DNA from: Klebsiella aerogenes
Lineage (GTDB): Bacteria > Pseudomonadota > Gammaproteobacteria > Enterobacterales > Enterobacteriaceae
Assembly: GCA_029027985.1 (NCBI GenBank)
Contig: CP119076.1
Coordinates: 2,726,422-2,790,421, forward strand
Reading direction: 5' to 3'
Length of the DNA stretch: 64,000 bases
Below, piece by piece: positions 45,737 to 56,111 of the stretch. The position numbers and the translations under genes are program-made. The notes under the pieces are model-generated. The model was given only the letters and a program-made list of their open reading frames with translations, did not search any database and was not told the DNA's origin. Within the stretch, counting starts at the first letter, position 1. Every line of letters starts with the position of its first letter.

Positions 45737-46525
45737 ATGGGTTTTCTTTCCGGTAAGCGCATTCTGATCACTGGCGTGGCCAGTAAACTGTCCATCGCCT
45801 ACGGTATTGCGCAAGCAATGCACCGTGAAGGGGCTGAACTGGCATTCACCTATCAGAACGAAAAACTGAAAGGCCGTGTAGAAGAGTTTGCCGCTGCGCT
45901 GGGTTCTAACATTGTGCTGCCGTGCGACGTCGCTGAAGACGAGAGCATTACCGCGCTGTTCAGCGAACTGGAAAAAGTATGGCCTAAATTCGATGGTTTC
46001 GTGCATTCCATCGGTTATGCGCCGGCCGATCAGTTAGACGGCGACTACGTTAATGCGGTAACCCGCGAAGGCTTCAAAATCGCTCACGACATCAGCGCCT
46101 ACAGCTTCGTCGCCATGGCGAAAGCGTGCCGTACTATGCTGAACCCGAATTCCGCTCTGCTGACGCTCTCCTACCTGGGCGCTGAGCGCGCGATCCCGAA
46201 CTACAACGTGATGGGTCTGGCGAAAGCCTCTCTGGAAGCGAACGTACGTTACATGGCGAATGCGATGGGTCCGGAAGGCGTTCGCGTCAATGCGATCTCC
46301 GCAGGCCCGATCCGTACTCTGGCGGCATCCGGTATCAAAGATTTCCGTAAAATGCTGGCGCATTGCGAAGCGGTCACCCCGATCCGTCGCACCGTCACCA
46401 TCGAAGACGTCGGCAACAGCGCAGCGTTCCTGTGCTCCAACCTGTCTGCGGGCATCTCCGGCGAAGTCGTTCACGTTGACGGCGGCTTCAGCATCGCGGC
46501 GATGAACGAACTGGAACTGAAATAA
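45737..46525 (+). CDS. fabI: Enoyl-[acyl-carrier-protein] reductase FabI
   Basis: A 262-residue NADH-dependent enoyl-ACP reductase, the last step of each fatty acid elongation round and the target of triclosan. It shows the short-chain dehydrogenase nucleotide site ([13 protein letters not shown]), CDVAEDESI and the catalytic Tyr/Lys pair in [37 protein letters not shown] precedes the ATG. It is monocistronic with its own terminator. Confidence 0.97.
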   Translation: MGFLSGKRILITGVASKLSIAYGIAQAMHREGAELAFTYQNEKLKGRVEEFAAALGSNIVLPCDVAEDESITALFSELEKVWPKFDGFVHSIGYAPADQLDGDYVNAVTREGFKIAHDISAYSFVAMAKACRTMLNPNSALLTLSYLGAERAIPNYNVMGLAKASLEANVRYMANAMGPEGVRVNAISAGPIRTLAASGIKDFRKMLAHCEAVTPIRRTVTIEDVGNSAAFLCSNLSAGISGEVVHVDGGFSIAAMNELELK

Positions 46526-46532
46526 GTTCTTT

Positions 46533-46558
46533 ACCCTCCTCGCCCTGGTGAGGAGGGT
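46533..46558 (+). terminator. fabI terminator
   Basis: Stem accctcctc/gaggagggt with an 8-base loop begins 7 bases after the fabI stop, followed by ctctccccctcttt. No gene lies between here and yciW. Confidence 0.7.
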
Positions 46559-46717
46559 CTCTCCCCCTCTTTCTTCTTACACCTGCCCTCTGTTATTCCA
46601 ATCCGCTATTTATTAGTCCGTATCAATATTTTCTACTGCTTCAGGGTTACGCCAGGATAGTTGCGCATAGAGGTACCGCGAAACGGCGGTTCGCCACCTA
46701 CCGAACAAGGAACGCCC

Positions 46718-47878
46718 ATGGAGCAACGCCGCGTGTATGGCAAAAACCACTGGTATCACGAGACCCAGTCAACAAATAGTCCGGTCGAGGTTCTGCCTCT
46801 GGTTCCTGAGGCCGCTCACGTTGAAGACCGGTTTTTACTTGACCTGACGCTCCCGGACGAACTCAGCCATCCTCACGAAGGCTGGCTTACGCCCGCTCGC
46901 CAGTTAGCAAAGGTGTTTTTCCCAACGACCGTCACGGTGAATCGATTACAAACCTTCAGCGCTTACGAACGTCTAAGCACCGCACTAACCGTCGCTCAGG
47001 TCTATGGCGTACAGCGCTTGTGTAATCACTATGCCGCCCGCCTGGCGCCGCTGCCCGGCCCTGATTCTTCTCGGGAAAGCAATCGACGGCTGGCGCAAAT
47101 CACCCAGTATGCCCGCCAGTTGGCAAGTTCACCGTCGGTTATCACCGGAGTAGCCCGCAGCCAGCTTGATGAAGTCGGCCTGACCAGCCGCGATATTGTG
47201 TTAATCAACCAAATAATTGGCTTCGTGGGCTTTCAGGCGCGCGCAATCGCCACCTTCCAGGCCGCAGTCGGCATGCCGGTACGCTGGCTCCCTGGCATGC
47301 CGCAGCAAGATGACGCGCCCGCGGAACTGTTCGCTGATGTTGCGGGAGAATGGCTTCCCGGCGTGGACGACGCTGACCAACGTTACGCCAATGACGATAG
47401 ACAAGCCAGGCTCGCCGTATGGAAAAACCATCCTGGCCTGCAGCCATTGGCGCCGCTGCTCGCCAGCGATGAGCCGACGCTGACGCTACAACACCAGCTA
47501 CTGACTCAGCTTGATAACTCACGCCAACCCCTGACTGCCCTCGCAGGGTTGCTGGCGGCGCGGATAAATGGCAGCCCTGATTGTTTTAACGCCTGGACCG
47601 CAAGGTGGACAGGCGATAACGAACTTCCACAGGCGTTGCGCCACGACGAACGCGCCGTTCAGCGCTGGTCGCAGCGCCATCCGCCAGAGCAGGTTTTCCT
47701 GCAGGCGGCACAGCTACTCACCCGCGCGCCGGACCGTTTTAGCGCCGCGCAGTTAACTCCCCTCACAGAATATGGGCTTTCCCGCGCTGACGCTATCGAT
47801 TTGCTGGCGTGGTGCGGGCTGTGCGGCTGGCTTAATCGACTTAAAATTGCTCTCGGCGAGGTACGTCAAGCGACGTAA
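46718..47878 (+). CDS. yciW: YciW, peroxidase-related (CMD/AhpD-like) protein
   Basis: A 386-residue protein whose first third matches E. coli YciW (GKNHWYHETQS, LTPARQLAKVFFP, then YERLSTALTVAQVYGVQRLC and NHYAARLAP). It carries two carboxymuconolactone-decarboxylase-like halves but no clear CxxC, so peroxidase activity is unproven. In E. coli yciW is under CysB control and linked with cysteine use. AAGGAACGCCC precedes the ATG at 46718; the longer frame from 46661 is not supported. It is next to rnb, as in E. coli. Confidence 0.9.
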   Translation: MEQRRVYGKNHWYHETQSTNSPVEVLPLVPEAAHVEDRFLLDLTLPDELSHPHEGWLTPARQLAKVFFPTTVTVNRLQTFSAYERLSTALTVAQVYGVQRLCNHYAARLAPLPGPDSSRESNRRLAQITQYARQLASSPSVITGVARSQLDEVGLTSRDIVLINQIIGFVGFQARAIATFQAAVGMPVRWLPGMPQQDDAPAELFADVAGEWLPGVDDADQRYANDDRQARLAVWKNHPGLQPLAPLLASDEPTLTLQHQLLTQLDNSRQPLTALAGLLAARINGSPDCFNAWTARWTGDNELPQALRHDERAVQRWSQRHPPEQVFLQAAQLLTRAPDRFSAAQLTPLTEYGLSRADAIDLLAWCGLCGWLNRLKIALGEVRQAT

Positions 47879-47959
47879 AATGCTGAAACAGCGCTTGCTG
47901 AGGCAGGCATATTCGCGTAAAAATGTCAGCCGCTCTTTTAGCCACGAAAATACCAAACT

Positions 47960-49894
47960 ATGTTTCAGGACAACCCGCTGCTAGCGCAGCTTAAACAGCA
48001 ATTGCATTCCCAGACTCCGCGCGTTGAAGGGGTCGTGAAGGGGACGGAAAAAGGCTTTGGCTTCCTTGAAGTCGACTCGCAGAAAAGCTACTTCATTCCG
48101 CCGCCGCAAATGAAAAAAGTGATGCACGGCGATCGTATTATTGCCGTGGTCCATACGGAAAAAGAACGTGAAAGCGCCGAACCGGAAGAGCTGGTTGAAC
48201 CTTTCCTGACCCGTTTCGTCGGTAAAGTGCATAAAAAAGACGATCGTCTGTCTATCGTTCCCGATCATCCGCTGCTGAAAGACGCCATTCCTTGCCGCGC
48301 CGCGCGCGGTGTTGAGCATGACTTTAAACAGGGTGACTGGGCGGTTGCCGAAATGCGTCGCCATCCGCTGAAAGGCGATCGCGGCTTCTATGCCGAACTG
48401 ACGCAGTTCATCACCTTCAGCGACGATCATTTCGTGCCGTGGTGGGTCACCCTGGCGCGCCATAATCTGGAAAAAGAAGCACCGAACGGCGTCGCAACCG
48501 AGATGCTCGACGAAGGTCTGCCGCGTCGCGACCTGACGGCACTTGAGTTCGTCACCATCGACAGCGCCAGCACCGAAGATATGGACGATGCGCTGTACGT
48601 CGAAAACGCCGCCGACGGTAAACTGCACCTCACCGTCGCCATCGCCGATCCCACCGCGTGGATTGCCGAAGGCAGCAAGCTGGATAATGCCGCGAAAATT
48701 CGCGCCTTCACCAACTACCTGCCGGGCTTTAACATCCCGATGCTGCCACGCGAACTGTCTGACGACCTGTGCTCGCTGCGCGCTAATGAAGTGCGTCCGG
48801 TACTTGCCTGTCGCATGACTCTGGCAACTGACGGCACCATTGAAGATGATATCGAATTCTTCGCCGCCACTATCGAATCTAAAGCCAAACTGGCCTATGA
48901 CGATGTCTCTAACTGGCTGGAAAACAGCGGTGAATGGCAGCCAGGCAACGACGCTATCGCCCAGCAGATCAAACTGCTTCAGGACGTATGCCTGCGCCGT
49001 AGCGAGTGGCGAAAAACCCACGCGCTGGTATTCAAGGACCGCCCGGATTACCGTTTCGTGTTGGGTGACAAAGGCGAAGTGCTGGATATCGTTGCCGAAC
49101 CACGTCGCATTGCCAACCGCATCGTTGAAGAATCGATGATTGCCGCCAACATCTGTGCGGCGCGCGTGCTGCGCGACAAACTGGGCTTTGGCGTTTATAA
49201 CGTCCATACCGGGTTCGATCCGGCAAACACCGAACAACTGGCCGCGCTGCTGAAAACCCACGATGTACACGTTGACCCGGTGGAAGTGTTGACGCTCGAC
49301 GGCTTCTGTAAATTGCGCCGTGAGCTGGATGCCCAACCATCAGGCTTCCTCGACAGCCGTATCCGTCGCTTCCAGTCGTTCGCTGAAATCAGCACCGAGC
49401 CAGGCCCGCACTTCGGCCTCGGTCTGGAAGCTTACGCGACCTGGACCTCACCGATCCGTAAATACGGCGATATGATCAACCACCGCCTGCTGAAAGCCAT
49501 CATCAAAGGCGAAACTATCGGTCGCCCTCAGGATGACGTCACCGTACAGATGGCGGAGCGCCGTCGTCTGAACCGCATGGCGGAACGCGACGTCGCAGAC
49601 TGGCTGTATGCCCGCTTCCTCAATGATAAAGCCGGTACCGATACTCGCTATCCGGCGGAAATCATTGATATCAGCCGCGGCGGCATGCGCGTACGTCTGG
49701 TCGACAACGGCGCTGTCGCCTTTATTCCGGCGCCGTTCCTGCACGCCGTTCGCGACGAACTGGTCTGCAGCCAGGAAAATGGCACCGTGCAGATCAAAGG
49801 CGAAGTCGTTTATAAGGTCACTGACGTTATCGATGTCACTATTGCCGAAGTCCGTATGGAAACCCGTAGCGTGATCGCCCGCCCGGCGGCGTAA
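47960..49894 (+). CDS. rnb: Exoribonuclease II
   Basis: A 644-residue 3'-5' exoribonuclease. Cold-shock domains lie at the N-terminus ([20 protein letters not shown]), the RNB catalytic domain contains [14 protein letters not shown] with the metal-binding Asp cluster, and an S1 domain closes the protein ([17 protein letters not shown]). It degrades unstructured RNA and shapes mRNA 3' ends. Length equals the E. coli enzyme. It ends at a strong hairpin; the E. coli neighbour gmr (pdeR), whose product stabilises RNase II control, is missing here. Confidence 0.97.
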   Translation: MFQDNPLLAQLKQQLHSQTPRVEGVVKGTEKGFGFLEVDSQKSYFIPPPQMKKVMHGDRIIAVVHTEKERESAEPEELVEPFLTRFVGKVHKKDDRLSIVPDHPLLKDAIPCRAARGVEHDFKQGDWAVAEMRRHPLKGDRGFYAELTQFITFSDDHFVPWWVTLARHNLEKEAPNGVATEMLDEGLPRRDLTALEFVTIDSASTEDMDDALYVENAADGKLHLTVAIADPTAWIAEGSKLDNAAKIRAFTNYLPGFNIPMLPRELSDDLCSLRANEVRPVLACRMTLATDGTIEDDIEFFAATIESKAKLAYDDVSNWLENSGEWQPGNDAIAQQIKLLQDVCLRRSEWRKTHALVFKDRPDYRFVLGDKGEVLDIVAEPRRIANRIVEESMIAANICAARVLRDKLGFGVYNVHTGFDPANTEQLAALLKTHDVHVDPVEVLTLDGFCKLRRELDAQPSGFLDSRIRRFQSFAEISTEPGPHFGLGLEAYATWTSPIRKYGDMINHRLLKAIIKGETIGRPQDDVTVQMAERRRLNRMAERDVADWLYARFLNDKAGTDTRYPAEIIDISRGGMRVRLVDNGAVAFIPAPFLHAVRDELVCSQENGTVQIKGEVVYKVTDVIDVTIAEVRMETRSVIARPAA

Positions 49895-49902
49895 GCGCTT
49901 GT

Positions 49903-49924
49903 ATGGCCCCGTCGCAGGGGCCAT
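49903..49924 (+). terminator. rnb terminator
   Basis: Stem atggcccc/ggggccat with loop gtcgca, 8 bases after the stop, followed by ctctttc. Confidence 0.75.
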
Positions 49925-50066
49925 CTCTTTCTACACTCCCATCGTTTTGCCCTGCGCTTTCGGCTATTATCGCTGGTGGCTAAAGGATCTGCGTTTTTTT
50001 CACTTCTCTTTTGCAGCCGTTTTTTGCATCATTGATTTCATTCGCTTTTGTAACCAGGATAATGCT

Positions 50067-50249
50067 ATGTCTGATCTGAATGCCCGCCTGCTCGCCCAAC
50101 GTATCGATACCGTGCTGGATATTCTGGTTGCCGGGGACTATCACTCCGCCATTCATAATCTGGAGATCCTCAAAGCCGAGCTCCAGGCACTTTCTCATGA
50201 CGAGCCAGAAACGGCGCCAGGGCAACCCAAAGCCCCGTGGGAAATCTGA
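50067..50249 (+). CDS. yciZ: YciZ, UPF0509 family small protein
   Basis: A 60-residue protein almost identical in its core to E. coli YciZ ([20 protein letters not shown], then LEILKAEL and the end PKAPWEI). It is probably helical and cytoplasmic; function unknown. The ATG at 50067 has AGGATAATGCT upstream; the open frame to 49899 is not supported. It lies before yciT as in E. coli. Confidence 0.93.
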   Translation: MSDLNARLLAQRIDTVLDILVAGDYHSAIHNLEILKAELQALSHDEPETAPGQPKAPWEI

Positions 50250-50320
50250 CCCTTTTGTGCCTCAGGGAGCGCCCAGGCACCCGCCGGGGCACTGTATAGA
50301 CCTCTAACTGTGATGTAGCT

Positions 50321-51070
50321 ATGAACGCCCGACAACAAAGTATTTTGCAAATGGTCATCGACAAAGGCCGCATGAGCGTTGCCGATCTGGCCAAAATGAC
50401 CGGTGTCTCCGAAGTCACCATTCGTCAGGACCTGAACTCGTTGGAAAAGCAAAGCTATCTGCGCCGTACTCACGGTTTTGCCATTCCGCTGGATAGTGAA
50501 GACGTTGAAACGCGGATGATGACCCATTTCGCCATTAAGCGTGAACTGGCCACCCGAGCCGCTACGCTGGTCGCGGCTGGAGAGACCATATTCATCGAGA
50601 ACGGCAGCTCAAACGCGCTACTGGCCCGCACATTAGCCGAGCGCGGCGATATCACAATCATTACCGTCAGTAGCTATATCGCGCATCTGCTGAAGGAAAC
50701 ACCTGCCGAGGTGATTCTGCTGGGCGGCATATACCAAAAGCGCAGCGAGAGTATGGTTGGTCCGCTGACCCGTCAATGTATTCAGCAGGTACACTTCAGC
50801 AAAGCGTTTATCGGTATTGACGGCTGGCAGGCGGAAACCGGCTTCACCGGCCGCGACATGATGCGCGCCGATGTGGTTAACGCGGTTCTGGATAAAAACT
50901 GCGAAGCTATCGTGCTGAGCGACAGCTCTAAATTCAGCATGGTTCACCCCTATCCACTGGGGCCAATAGGCCGTTTCAATCGCATCATTACCGATAATAA
51001 TCTGAGCGAAACCATCCGTCAGCAGCTGGCGGCCAGAGGCTTAGCCGTCGATATCGTTAACCCCGCCTGA
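50321..51070 (+). CDS. yciT: DeoR-family regulator YciT
   Basis: A 249-residue DeoR regulator with an N-terminal HTH ([32 protein letters not shown]) and the sugar-phosphate-type domain ([32 protein letters not shown]). In E. coli it has been linked with osmotic stress response control. It is distinct from the DeoR protein at 16621. Located between yciZ and osmB as in E. coli. Confidence 0.94.
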   Translation: MNARQQSILQMVIDKGRMSVADLAKMTGVSEVTIRQDLNSLEKQSYLRRTHGFAIPLDSEDVETRMMTHFAIKRELATRAATLVAAGETIFIENGSSNALLARTLAERGDITIITVSSYIAHLLKETPAEVILLGGIYQKRSESMVGPLTRQCIQQVHFSKAFIGIDGWQAETGFTGRDMMRADVVNAVLDKNCEAIVLSDSSKFSMVHPYPLGPIGRFNRIITDNNLSETIRQQLAARGLAVDIVNPA

Positions 51071-51283
51071 TGCCGCTCGCCAGCGCCCTGTTCTGCGGCG
51101 TTGGCGGCGTTCCCGCGTCTGAGAGAATTCCGAGCCGCAATTAAGATTTTTTACCTGACGTTAAAATTTAAAATAAGTAGAATTATTATTAGCGATATAA
51201 CAGGAAGTGACTATCACCTGCGTGATTAGAGCAATACCTGCGCAACTTAACTTCATGGAATAGCCCTTAAGTCATAGTCAATT

Positions 51284-51295
51284 GCTATGCTTTAA
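51284..51295 (+). promoter_or_regulatory. Sigma-S-type promoter of osmB
   Basis: GCTATGCTTTAA fits the sigma-S -10 pattern KCTAYRCTT-AA with one extra T, 41 bases before the osmB ATG. osmB is known to be osmotically and RpoS controlled. The remainder of 51071-51283 is AT-rich with no gene. Confidence 0.6.
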
Positions 51296-51335
51296 AGGAA
51301 GTTGTATCCATGAATAGATTATTCAGGAGAATAAA

Positions 51336-51557
51336 ATGATGACTTCAATGAGCAAGAAAATGGCTGCGGCCGTACTGGTTGTGACTGTAGCAATGTCTCT
51401 GAGCGCTTGCGGACACTGGTCTAAACGCGACCGTAATACCGCCATCGGCGCAGGCGCTGGCGCACTGGGCGGCGCGGTATTAACCGACGGCAGCACCCTG
51501 GGTACCCTCGGTGGCGCAGCGGTTGGCGGCATCATTGGCCACCAGGTTGGTAAATAA
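51336..51557 (+). CDS. osmB: Osmotically inducible lipoprotein OsmB
   Basis: A 73-residue outer-membrane lipoprotein. The signal sequence ends in the lipobox LSAC (Cys about 24), and the mature part is a glycine-zipper (GAGAGALGGAVLTDG, GGAAVGGIIGHQVGK) as in E. coli OsmB. AGGAGAATAAA precedes the ATG. Confidence 0.96.
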   Translation: MMTSMSKKMAAAVLVVTVAMSLSACGHWSKRDRNTAIGAGAGALGGAVLTDGSTLGTLGGAAVGGIIGHQVGK

Positions 51558-51620
51558 CCACCCCGCATATTAAACTAATAATAATTTCGTAGTAACTAAC
51601 ACACGCATACGCCCATAATT

Positions 51621-51646
51621 AAGGCCACGGTAATTACCGTGGCCTT
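51621..51646. terminator. Bidirectional terminator between osmB and yciH
   Basis: A perfect 26-base palindrome aaggccacggtaa/ttaccgtggcctt with T-rich gttgttt on the plus side and AATTATGG on the other. Serves convergent osmB and yciH. Confidence 0.82.
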
Positions 51647-51667
51647 GTTGTTTATTTGGCAGGAAAT

Positions 51668-51994
51668 TTAGCCGCCGGCTAATTTTACTTTCATGCCTTT
51701 GGCTTCCAGCAACGATTTCAGTAAATCACGTTTATCGCCCTGAATTTCAATCACGCCATCTTTGAGCGAACCGCCACAGCCGCATTTCTTTTTTAACTCG
51801 GCAGCCAGCTTAGCCAAAGCATCGTCATCCAACTCGATGCCGGTAATCAGACATACGCCCTTCCCTTTGCGCCCGCTGGTCTGACGTTGAATGCGCACGA
51901 TGCCATCGCCTTTCGGCCGCTGCGGCGTTGCTTTCGGCTCGTCAATGCGTCCGCTGTCGGTCGAATAGACCAGACGACTGTTAGCATCACTCAT
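51668..51994 (-). CDS. yciH: YciH, SUI1/eIF1-like translation factor
   Basis: A 108-residue SUI1-domain protein (GKGVCLITGIELDDDALAKL, KKKCGCGGSLKDGVIEIQGD) resembling eukaryotic eIF1. In E. coli it affects start-codon and stress-time translation. Its ATG shares one base with the pyrF stop (TAATG), so it is coupled to pyrF. Confidence 0.95.
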   Translation of the reverse strand: MSDANSRLVYSTDSGRIDEPKATPQRPKGDGIVRIQRQTSGRKGKGVCLITGIELDDDALAKLAAELKKKCGCGGSLKDGVIEIQGDKRDLLKSLLEAKGMKVKLAGG

Positions 51995-52731
51995 TACGCC
52001 CCCTGTTTTAAAGAAGCATTAATGCTGGCCAGCGTTGCCGCCGGATCGGCAGACTGAGTGACCGGACGACCAATCACCATATAATCAACACCGGCTTCCT
52101 GCGCCTGCTCCGGAGTCATAATACGGCGCTGGTCGCCAGCATCGCTGCCCTGCGGACGAATACCCGGGGTGACCAATTTAAACGCCTGACCCAATTCCTG
52201 TTTGAAACGCACCGCCTCCTGAGCGGAACAGACCACGCCGTCAAGACCGCAGCGTTTAGTCAGCGCCGCCAGTTTCGCCGCATGGTCGGCCGGGGAAAGC
52301 GTAATGCCGAGATCCTGTAAGTCGCTGGCTTCCATGCTGGTGAGTACGGTGACCGCAATCAGCAATGGCGCATCTTTACCAAATGGCAGCAACGCTTCAC
52401 GAGCGGCGGTCATCATTCGCGCGCCGCCGGACGCATGGACATTCACCATCCACACGCCAAGATCGGCTGCGGCCGCTACCGCGCGGGCGGTGGTATTCGG
52501 GATATCGTGGAATTTCAGATCGAGAAACACTTCAAAGCCACGCTGGTGTAGATCGTGAACAAACTGCGGCCCCAGCAGCGTGAACATTTCCTTACCCACT
52601 TTCAACCGGCAGTCACGCGGATCGATACGGTCGACAAAGGCTAGCGCCTTGTCGCGGTTATCGTAATCAAGCGCAACAACGACGGGAGAGGATGTAATAA
52701 CGCGAGGAGAAGAGGTAGCAGTAGACGTCAT
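51994..52731 (-). CDS. pyrF: Orotidine 5'-phosphate decarboxylase
   Basis: A 245-residue TIM-barrel enzyme making UMP from OMP. Catalytic residues lie in [18 protein letters not shown] and [12 protein letters not shown] (the D-x-K-xx-D set), with phosphate site GIRP and VIGRPVTQ. It is in the lapAB-pyrF-yciH order of E. coli. Confidence 0.97.
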   Translation of the reverse strand: MTSTATSSPRVITSSPVVVALDYDNRDKALAFVDRIDPRDCRLKVGKEMFTLLGPQFVHDLHQRGFEVFLDLKFHDIPNTTARAVAAAADLGVWMVNVHASGGARMMTAAREALLPFGKDAPLLIAVTVLTSMEASDLQDLGITLSPADHAAKLAALTKRCGLDGVVCSAQEAVRFKQELGQAFKLVTPGIRPQGSDAGDQRRIMTPEQAQEAGVDYMVIGRPVTQSADPAATLASINASLKQGA

Positions 52732-52924
52732 GACCAGACCTTAATTGTTGATGAGCGCCGATGCAGCGCAAAAAAGGTAAACGGGCAGCATTCTACCTGC
52801 GAAGTGGGGAAATTGACAGGCTGCTTTTCCCCACCTGGAGACAAAACCAGGTACGGCGCGGCAGATTCGGGCGAGTTAAAAATTGATAAGTATGTTGTAA
52901 CTAAAGTCGGGCTTTTTTTAGAAA

Positions 52925-54094
52925 CTACTGACCATCAAGGCCGCGAATTGGCTTGATAGTCGCCCACGAACGGCAGGACGGGCAGTGCCAGTACAGCGTA
53001 TGGGAGGTGAAGCCGCACTTCTGGCAGCGGTAGCGCGGCTTGCTGCGTACCTGCTCGCCAACCATGTTGCGCAATACCCCAAGGCTCGCCTTCGCACGCC
53101 CTTCTTCCGCCTCATTGAGGTGGTAGTCCATCAGCTTATGGAACACACGCATCGTCGGGTGGCGCTCCAGTTGGCGGGTAACGTAGCTCTGCGCGGCTTC
53201 GGCGCCTTCTTGCTGCTCAATAATCTGCGCCAGCATGAGTTCCGCCGTCGCACCGGTGTTCTCTTCCACACAACGGCGTAAAAACGCTTCCCACTCTTCG
53301 TGCTTACCTAACTGCTGGTAGCAGGTTTGCAACATTTCGAGGGTTTCGCCCACCAGTTCTTTGTCCTGGCCGATCACCCGCTCCAGGCTCTCTACCGCTT
53401 TCGCGTAGTCGCCTTTTTCCATCCACACCCGCCCCATCATGATAGAGACGCGCGCGCTGTTGCGGTCTGCAGATGCGCCTTTCTTCAACAACGTCATGGC
53501 TTTATCCAGATCGTTGCTGGCCATCTGCTGCAGCGCCAGTTCGCACCAGAAGTTAGCGATGTCGCTGCGGTGCTTCTCTTTGCCCATTTTTACCAGTCGT
53601 TCGGCGACTTCAATGGCGGACTGCCAGTCGCTGGTCAACTGATAAATTTGTAGCAACTGCTGCAGGGCGCTCAAACGGAAGTCGGTTTCATCCACCAGTT
53701 GCTTGAACATGTCTTCCGCGCGGTCATAGAGGCCAGCGGCCATATAGTCACGCCCCAGTTGCTGCACGGCCAACAGACGCTGATCGTAGGTGAGCGCAGC
53801 GCTCTCCATCAGACTTTGGTGAATGCGAATAGCGCGGTCTACTTCGCCGCGCGAACGGAACAGGTTGCCAAGCGTCAGGTGGGCTTCAACGGTACCGGTA
53901 TCCTCTTTCAACATATCGAGGAACAGATCCACGGCTTTATCCTGCTGGTTGCTCAGCAGAAAGTTAACCCCCGCCACATAATCACGCGACAGGCGATTAG
54001 CATCGTCCTGTTTGGACTGTTGTGCGCTCCTGCGCCCCATATACCATCCATATGCTGCGGCAACGGGAAGAAGCAGAAACAACAACTCCAGCAT
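52925..54094 (-). CDS. lapB: Lipopolysaccharide assembly protein B
   Basis: A 389-residue inner-membrane-anchored protein that recruits FtsH to degrade LpxC and so limits LPS synthesis. One N-terminal helix (1-20) anchors it, several TPR repeats fill 35-320, and a rubredoxin-like metal site ends the protein (CQKCGFTS ... CPSCRSW). The gene follows lapA by 6 bases and precedes pyrF, as in E. coli. Confidence 0.97.
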   Translation of the reverse strand: MLELLFLLLPVAAAYGWYMGRRSAQQSKQDDANRLSRDYVAGVNFLLSNQQDKAVDLFLDMLKEDTGTVEAHLTLGNLFRSRGEVDRAIRIHQSLMESAALTYDQRLLAVQQLGRDYMAAGLYDRAEDMFKQLVDETDFRLSALQQLLQIYQLTSDWQSAIEVAERLVKMGKEKHRSDIANFWCELALQQMASNDLDKAMTLLKKGASADRNSARVSIMMGRVWMEKGDYAKAVESLERVIGQDKELVGETLEMLQTCYQQLGKHEEWEAFLRRCVEENTGATAELMLAQIIEQQEGAEAAQSYVTRQLERHPTMRVFHKLMDYHLNEAEEGRAKASLGVLRNMVGEQVRSKPRYRCQKCGFTSHTLYWHCPSCRSWATIKPIRGLDGQ

Positions 54095-54100
54095 AGAAAG

Positions 54101-54409
54101 TTATTCCTTGACCGCAGGGACGCTGGCGTCAGCTGGCGTGACGGTCGCCGGCGCAATCTGCTGCTCCAGGCGTTTGATTTTGCGTTCGGCGCGCGCCAGC
54201 GATACGCGCACGCGCAGCCAGAACAGGCCGCAAATCAGCCAGCCGATAACGAAGCCAGCAGCAAATAGCACCGCCAGCAGCGTAGAAATACGGAATTCGC
54301 CCTGTGCAAGCAGGTAATTGAACGTGACCAGTTGATCGTTTTGCGCACCCAACGTCACGGAAATGACGAAGATAGCTAACACCAGTAAGAAAATAAGTAA
54401 ATATTTCAC
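54101..54409 (-). CDS. lapA: Lipopolysaccharide assembly protein A
   Basis: A 102-residue inner-membrane protein with two helices (about 3-22 and 44-66) and a cytoplasmic coiled coil (RVSLARAERKIKRLEQQI). It works with LapB in LPS assembly. Same length and order as E. coli. The gene was formerly called yciS. Confidence 0.95.
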   Translation of the reverse strand: MKYLLIFLLVLAIFVISVTLGAQNDQLVTFNYLLAQGEFRISTLLAVLFAAGFVIGWLICGLFWLRVRVSLARAERKIKRLEQQIAPATVTPADASVPAVKE

Positions 54410-54551
54410 ATGACTTCCCGTTATGTGGGTTGCGCGAAAAAAACGCGTTCAAGCCCTATAAAGTATCATTTTCACCGCAGCGGTGAAATGGAAAAGCATG
54501 ACACCCATCATGATATGCGGCCGGATGTCGCGAAATTCAACGATTACCCGA

Positions 54552-55310
54552 TCAGGTTGCGCGTTTTTTGATACCTTCCGCCGCATCGAGCGGCGGCGTT
54601 AACGGACCGCAAACACGCTGCGTGAGCCAGATCGCCGCCATCGCCAACAGCCAGGACAGCCCCGTCGCCATCATCAGATCCTGCGGCCAATGCATCCCTA
54701 ACGCCAGGCGGCTCCCCATCACCGCCGTCGCCCACACCAACAACACGCCGATAGTCGCCCAGCGCCGACGCGGCCACAGCAGCCCGACGCCCAGCAGCGC
54801 CCAACTGACGGCAAACATAGTGTGCCCGGACGGAAATGCGAAGCCGGTCTCTTTCTGCCAGTGTTTACGCAGGAACCCAGGTATCGCCGGTTCTTCCGCC
54901 AGCTGTTCATGCACCAGTTTAGCGCGTTCTTTACGTTTTAACTCATAGAATTGCGCCACGGGAACCTGCTGAGTTCTTTCCAGCCAGATAACAAACGGCC
55001 GCGGTTCCTGCACCTGGTCTTTGATCCACGATTTTATCCCCTGGCCCGCCAGAATGGCCGCCCCGAGGATCAAAAACAGCACCAGCGCCGCGCGCAGACG
55101 GAAGCGTAAGCACCACAAAAACCAACCGCATAGAACCACATGGGTAATCATCCCCCACGGCTGGGTCACGGTTTCAGTCACCCAGTACCACATCTTCAGC
55201 CACGCCTGCGCGTGTCCGGGCCGCCACTGCCAGCCGGATAACCATACCGTAATCGGCATAACGAGCAATAGTGCCGCCCCAACAGCGGTCCTTCTGGCAA
55301 TTAACAGCAT
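54552..55310 (-). CDS. pgpB: Phosphatidylglycerophosphatase B
   Basis: A 252-residue PAP2-type membrane phosphatase acting on undecaprenyl pyrophosphate, phosphatidylglycerol phosphate and other lipid phosphates. The motif set is KxxxxxxRP as KDQVQEPRPF, then PSGHTMF and SRLALGMHWPQD, with six membrane segments. The ATG at 55310 with AAGGAGATACG upstream gives the E. coli start; the frame extends 44 codons upstream without conservation. It is divergent from ribA. Confidence 0.95.
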   Translation of the reverse strand: MLLIARRTAVGAALLLVMPITVWLSGWQWRPGHAQAWLKMWYWVTETVTQPWGMITHVVLCGWFLWCLRFRLRAALVLFLILGAAILAGQGIKSWIKDQVQEPRPFVIWLERTQQVPVAQFYELKRKERAKLVHEQLAEEPAIPGFLRKHWQKETGFAFPSGHTMFAVSWALLGVGLLWPRRRWATIGVLLVWATAVMGSRLALGMHWPQDLMMATGLSWLLAMAAIWLTQRVCGPLTPPLDAAEGIKKRAT

Positions 55311-55473
55311 CGTATCTCCTTCACTTTCCTCCTCAATATCATAACGGAAAGTGGTTCGTTTGTGCGCTTTCCGCGCAGGCAGTCGTTGGTAATTAGGAGA
55401 ACGTCGCGGCATTGTGGCAAAATAGTGGTAAACAGAAAGCACATTCAGGTGCTGTCAGAATCTGGAGAATCAC

Positions 55474-56064
55474 ATGCAGCTTAAACGTGTGGCAGAAGCC
55501 AAACTGCCAACCCCCTGGGGCGATTTCCTGATGGTGGGCTTTGAAGAACTGGCAACCGGGCAGGATCATGTCGCGCTGGTGTATGGCGATATTTCGGGGC
55601 AATCCCCGGTACTGGCTCGCGTACACTCCGAATGTCTGACGGGCGATGCCCTTTTTAGTCTGCGTTGTGATTGCGGTTTTCAACTGGAAGCGGCACTGTC
55701 GCATATCGCGGAAGAGGGTCGCGGGATCCTGCTTTATCATCGTCAGGAAGGCCGCAACATCGGCCTGCTGAATAAAATCCGCGCCTACGCCCTACAGGAT
55801 CAGGGTTACGATACCGTCGAAGCTAACCACCAGCTCGGCTTTGCCGCCGATGAACGCGACTTCACGCTGTGTGCGGACATGTTCAAACTGCTCGGCGTCG
55901 ATCAGGTACGTTTACTGACCAACAACCCGAAGAAGGTCGAAATCCTGACCGAAGCCGGGATCAATATCGTTGAGCGCGTGCCGCTGATCGTCGGGCGCAA
56001 CCCGAAAAACGAACACTATCTGGATACCAAGGCGGCCAAAATGGGCCATCTGCTGAACAAGTAA
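55474..56064 (+). CDS. ribA: GTP cyclohydrolase II
   Basis: A 196-residue zinc enzyme making the first riboflavin precursor from GTP. Zinc cysteines lie in [19 protein letters not shown], the catalytic Arg/Tyr in [11 protein letters not shown] and the GTP contacts in [11 protein letters not shown]. Length equals the E. coli enzyme. A strong terminator follows. Confidence 0.97.
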   Translation: MQLKRVAEAKLPTPWGDFLMVGFEELATGQDHVALVYGDISGQSPVLARVHSECLTGDALFSLRCDCGFQLEAALSHIAEEGRGILLYHRQEGRNIGLLNKIRAYALQDQGYDTVEANHQLGFAADERDFTLCADMFKLLGVDQVRLLTNNPKKVEILTEAGINIVERVPLIVGRNPKNEHYLDTKAAKMGHLLNK

Positions 56065-56084
56065 TTCAGCGCCAGAATGAATGA

Positions 56085-56111
56085 GGGCCAGCATTTGCTG
56101 GCCCTTTTTTT
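56085..56111 (+). terminator. ribA rho-independent terminator
   Basis: An 8-bp stem gggccagc/gctggccc with loop attt and a run of seven T. It ends at the acnA stop on the opposite strand. Confidence 0.9.

Noticed and set aside
47981-49336. 451-codon minus-strand frame opposite rnb
   Set aside because: Antisense shadow of rnb; composition is typical of reverse-complement codons and there is no family resemblance.
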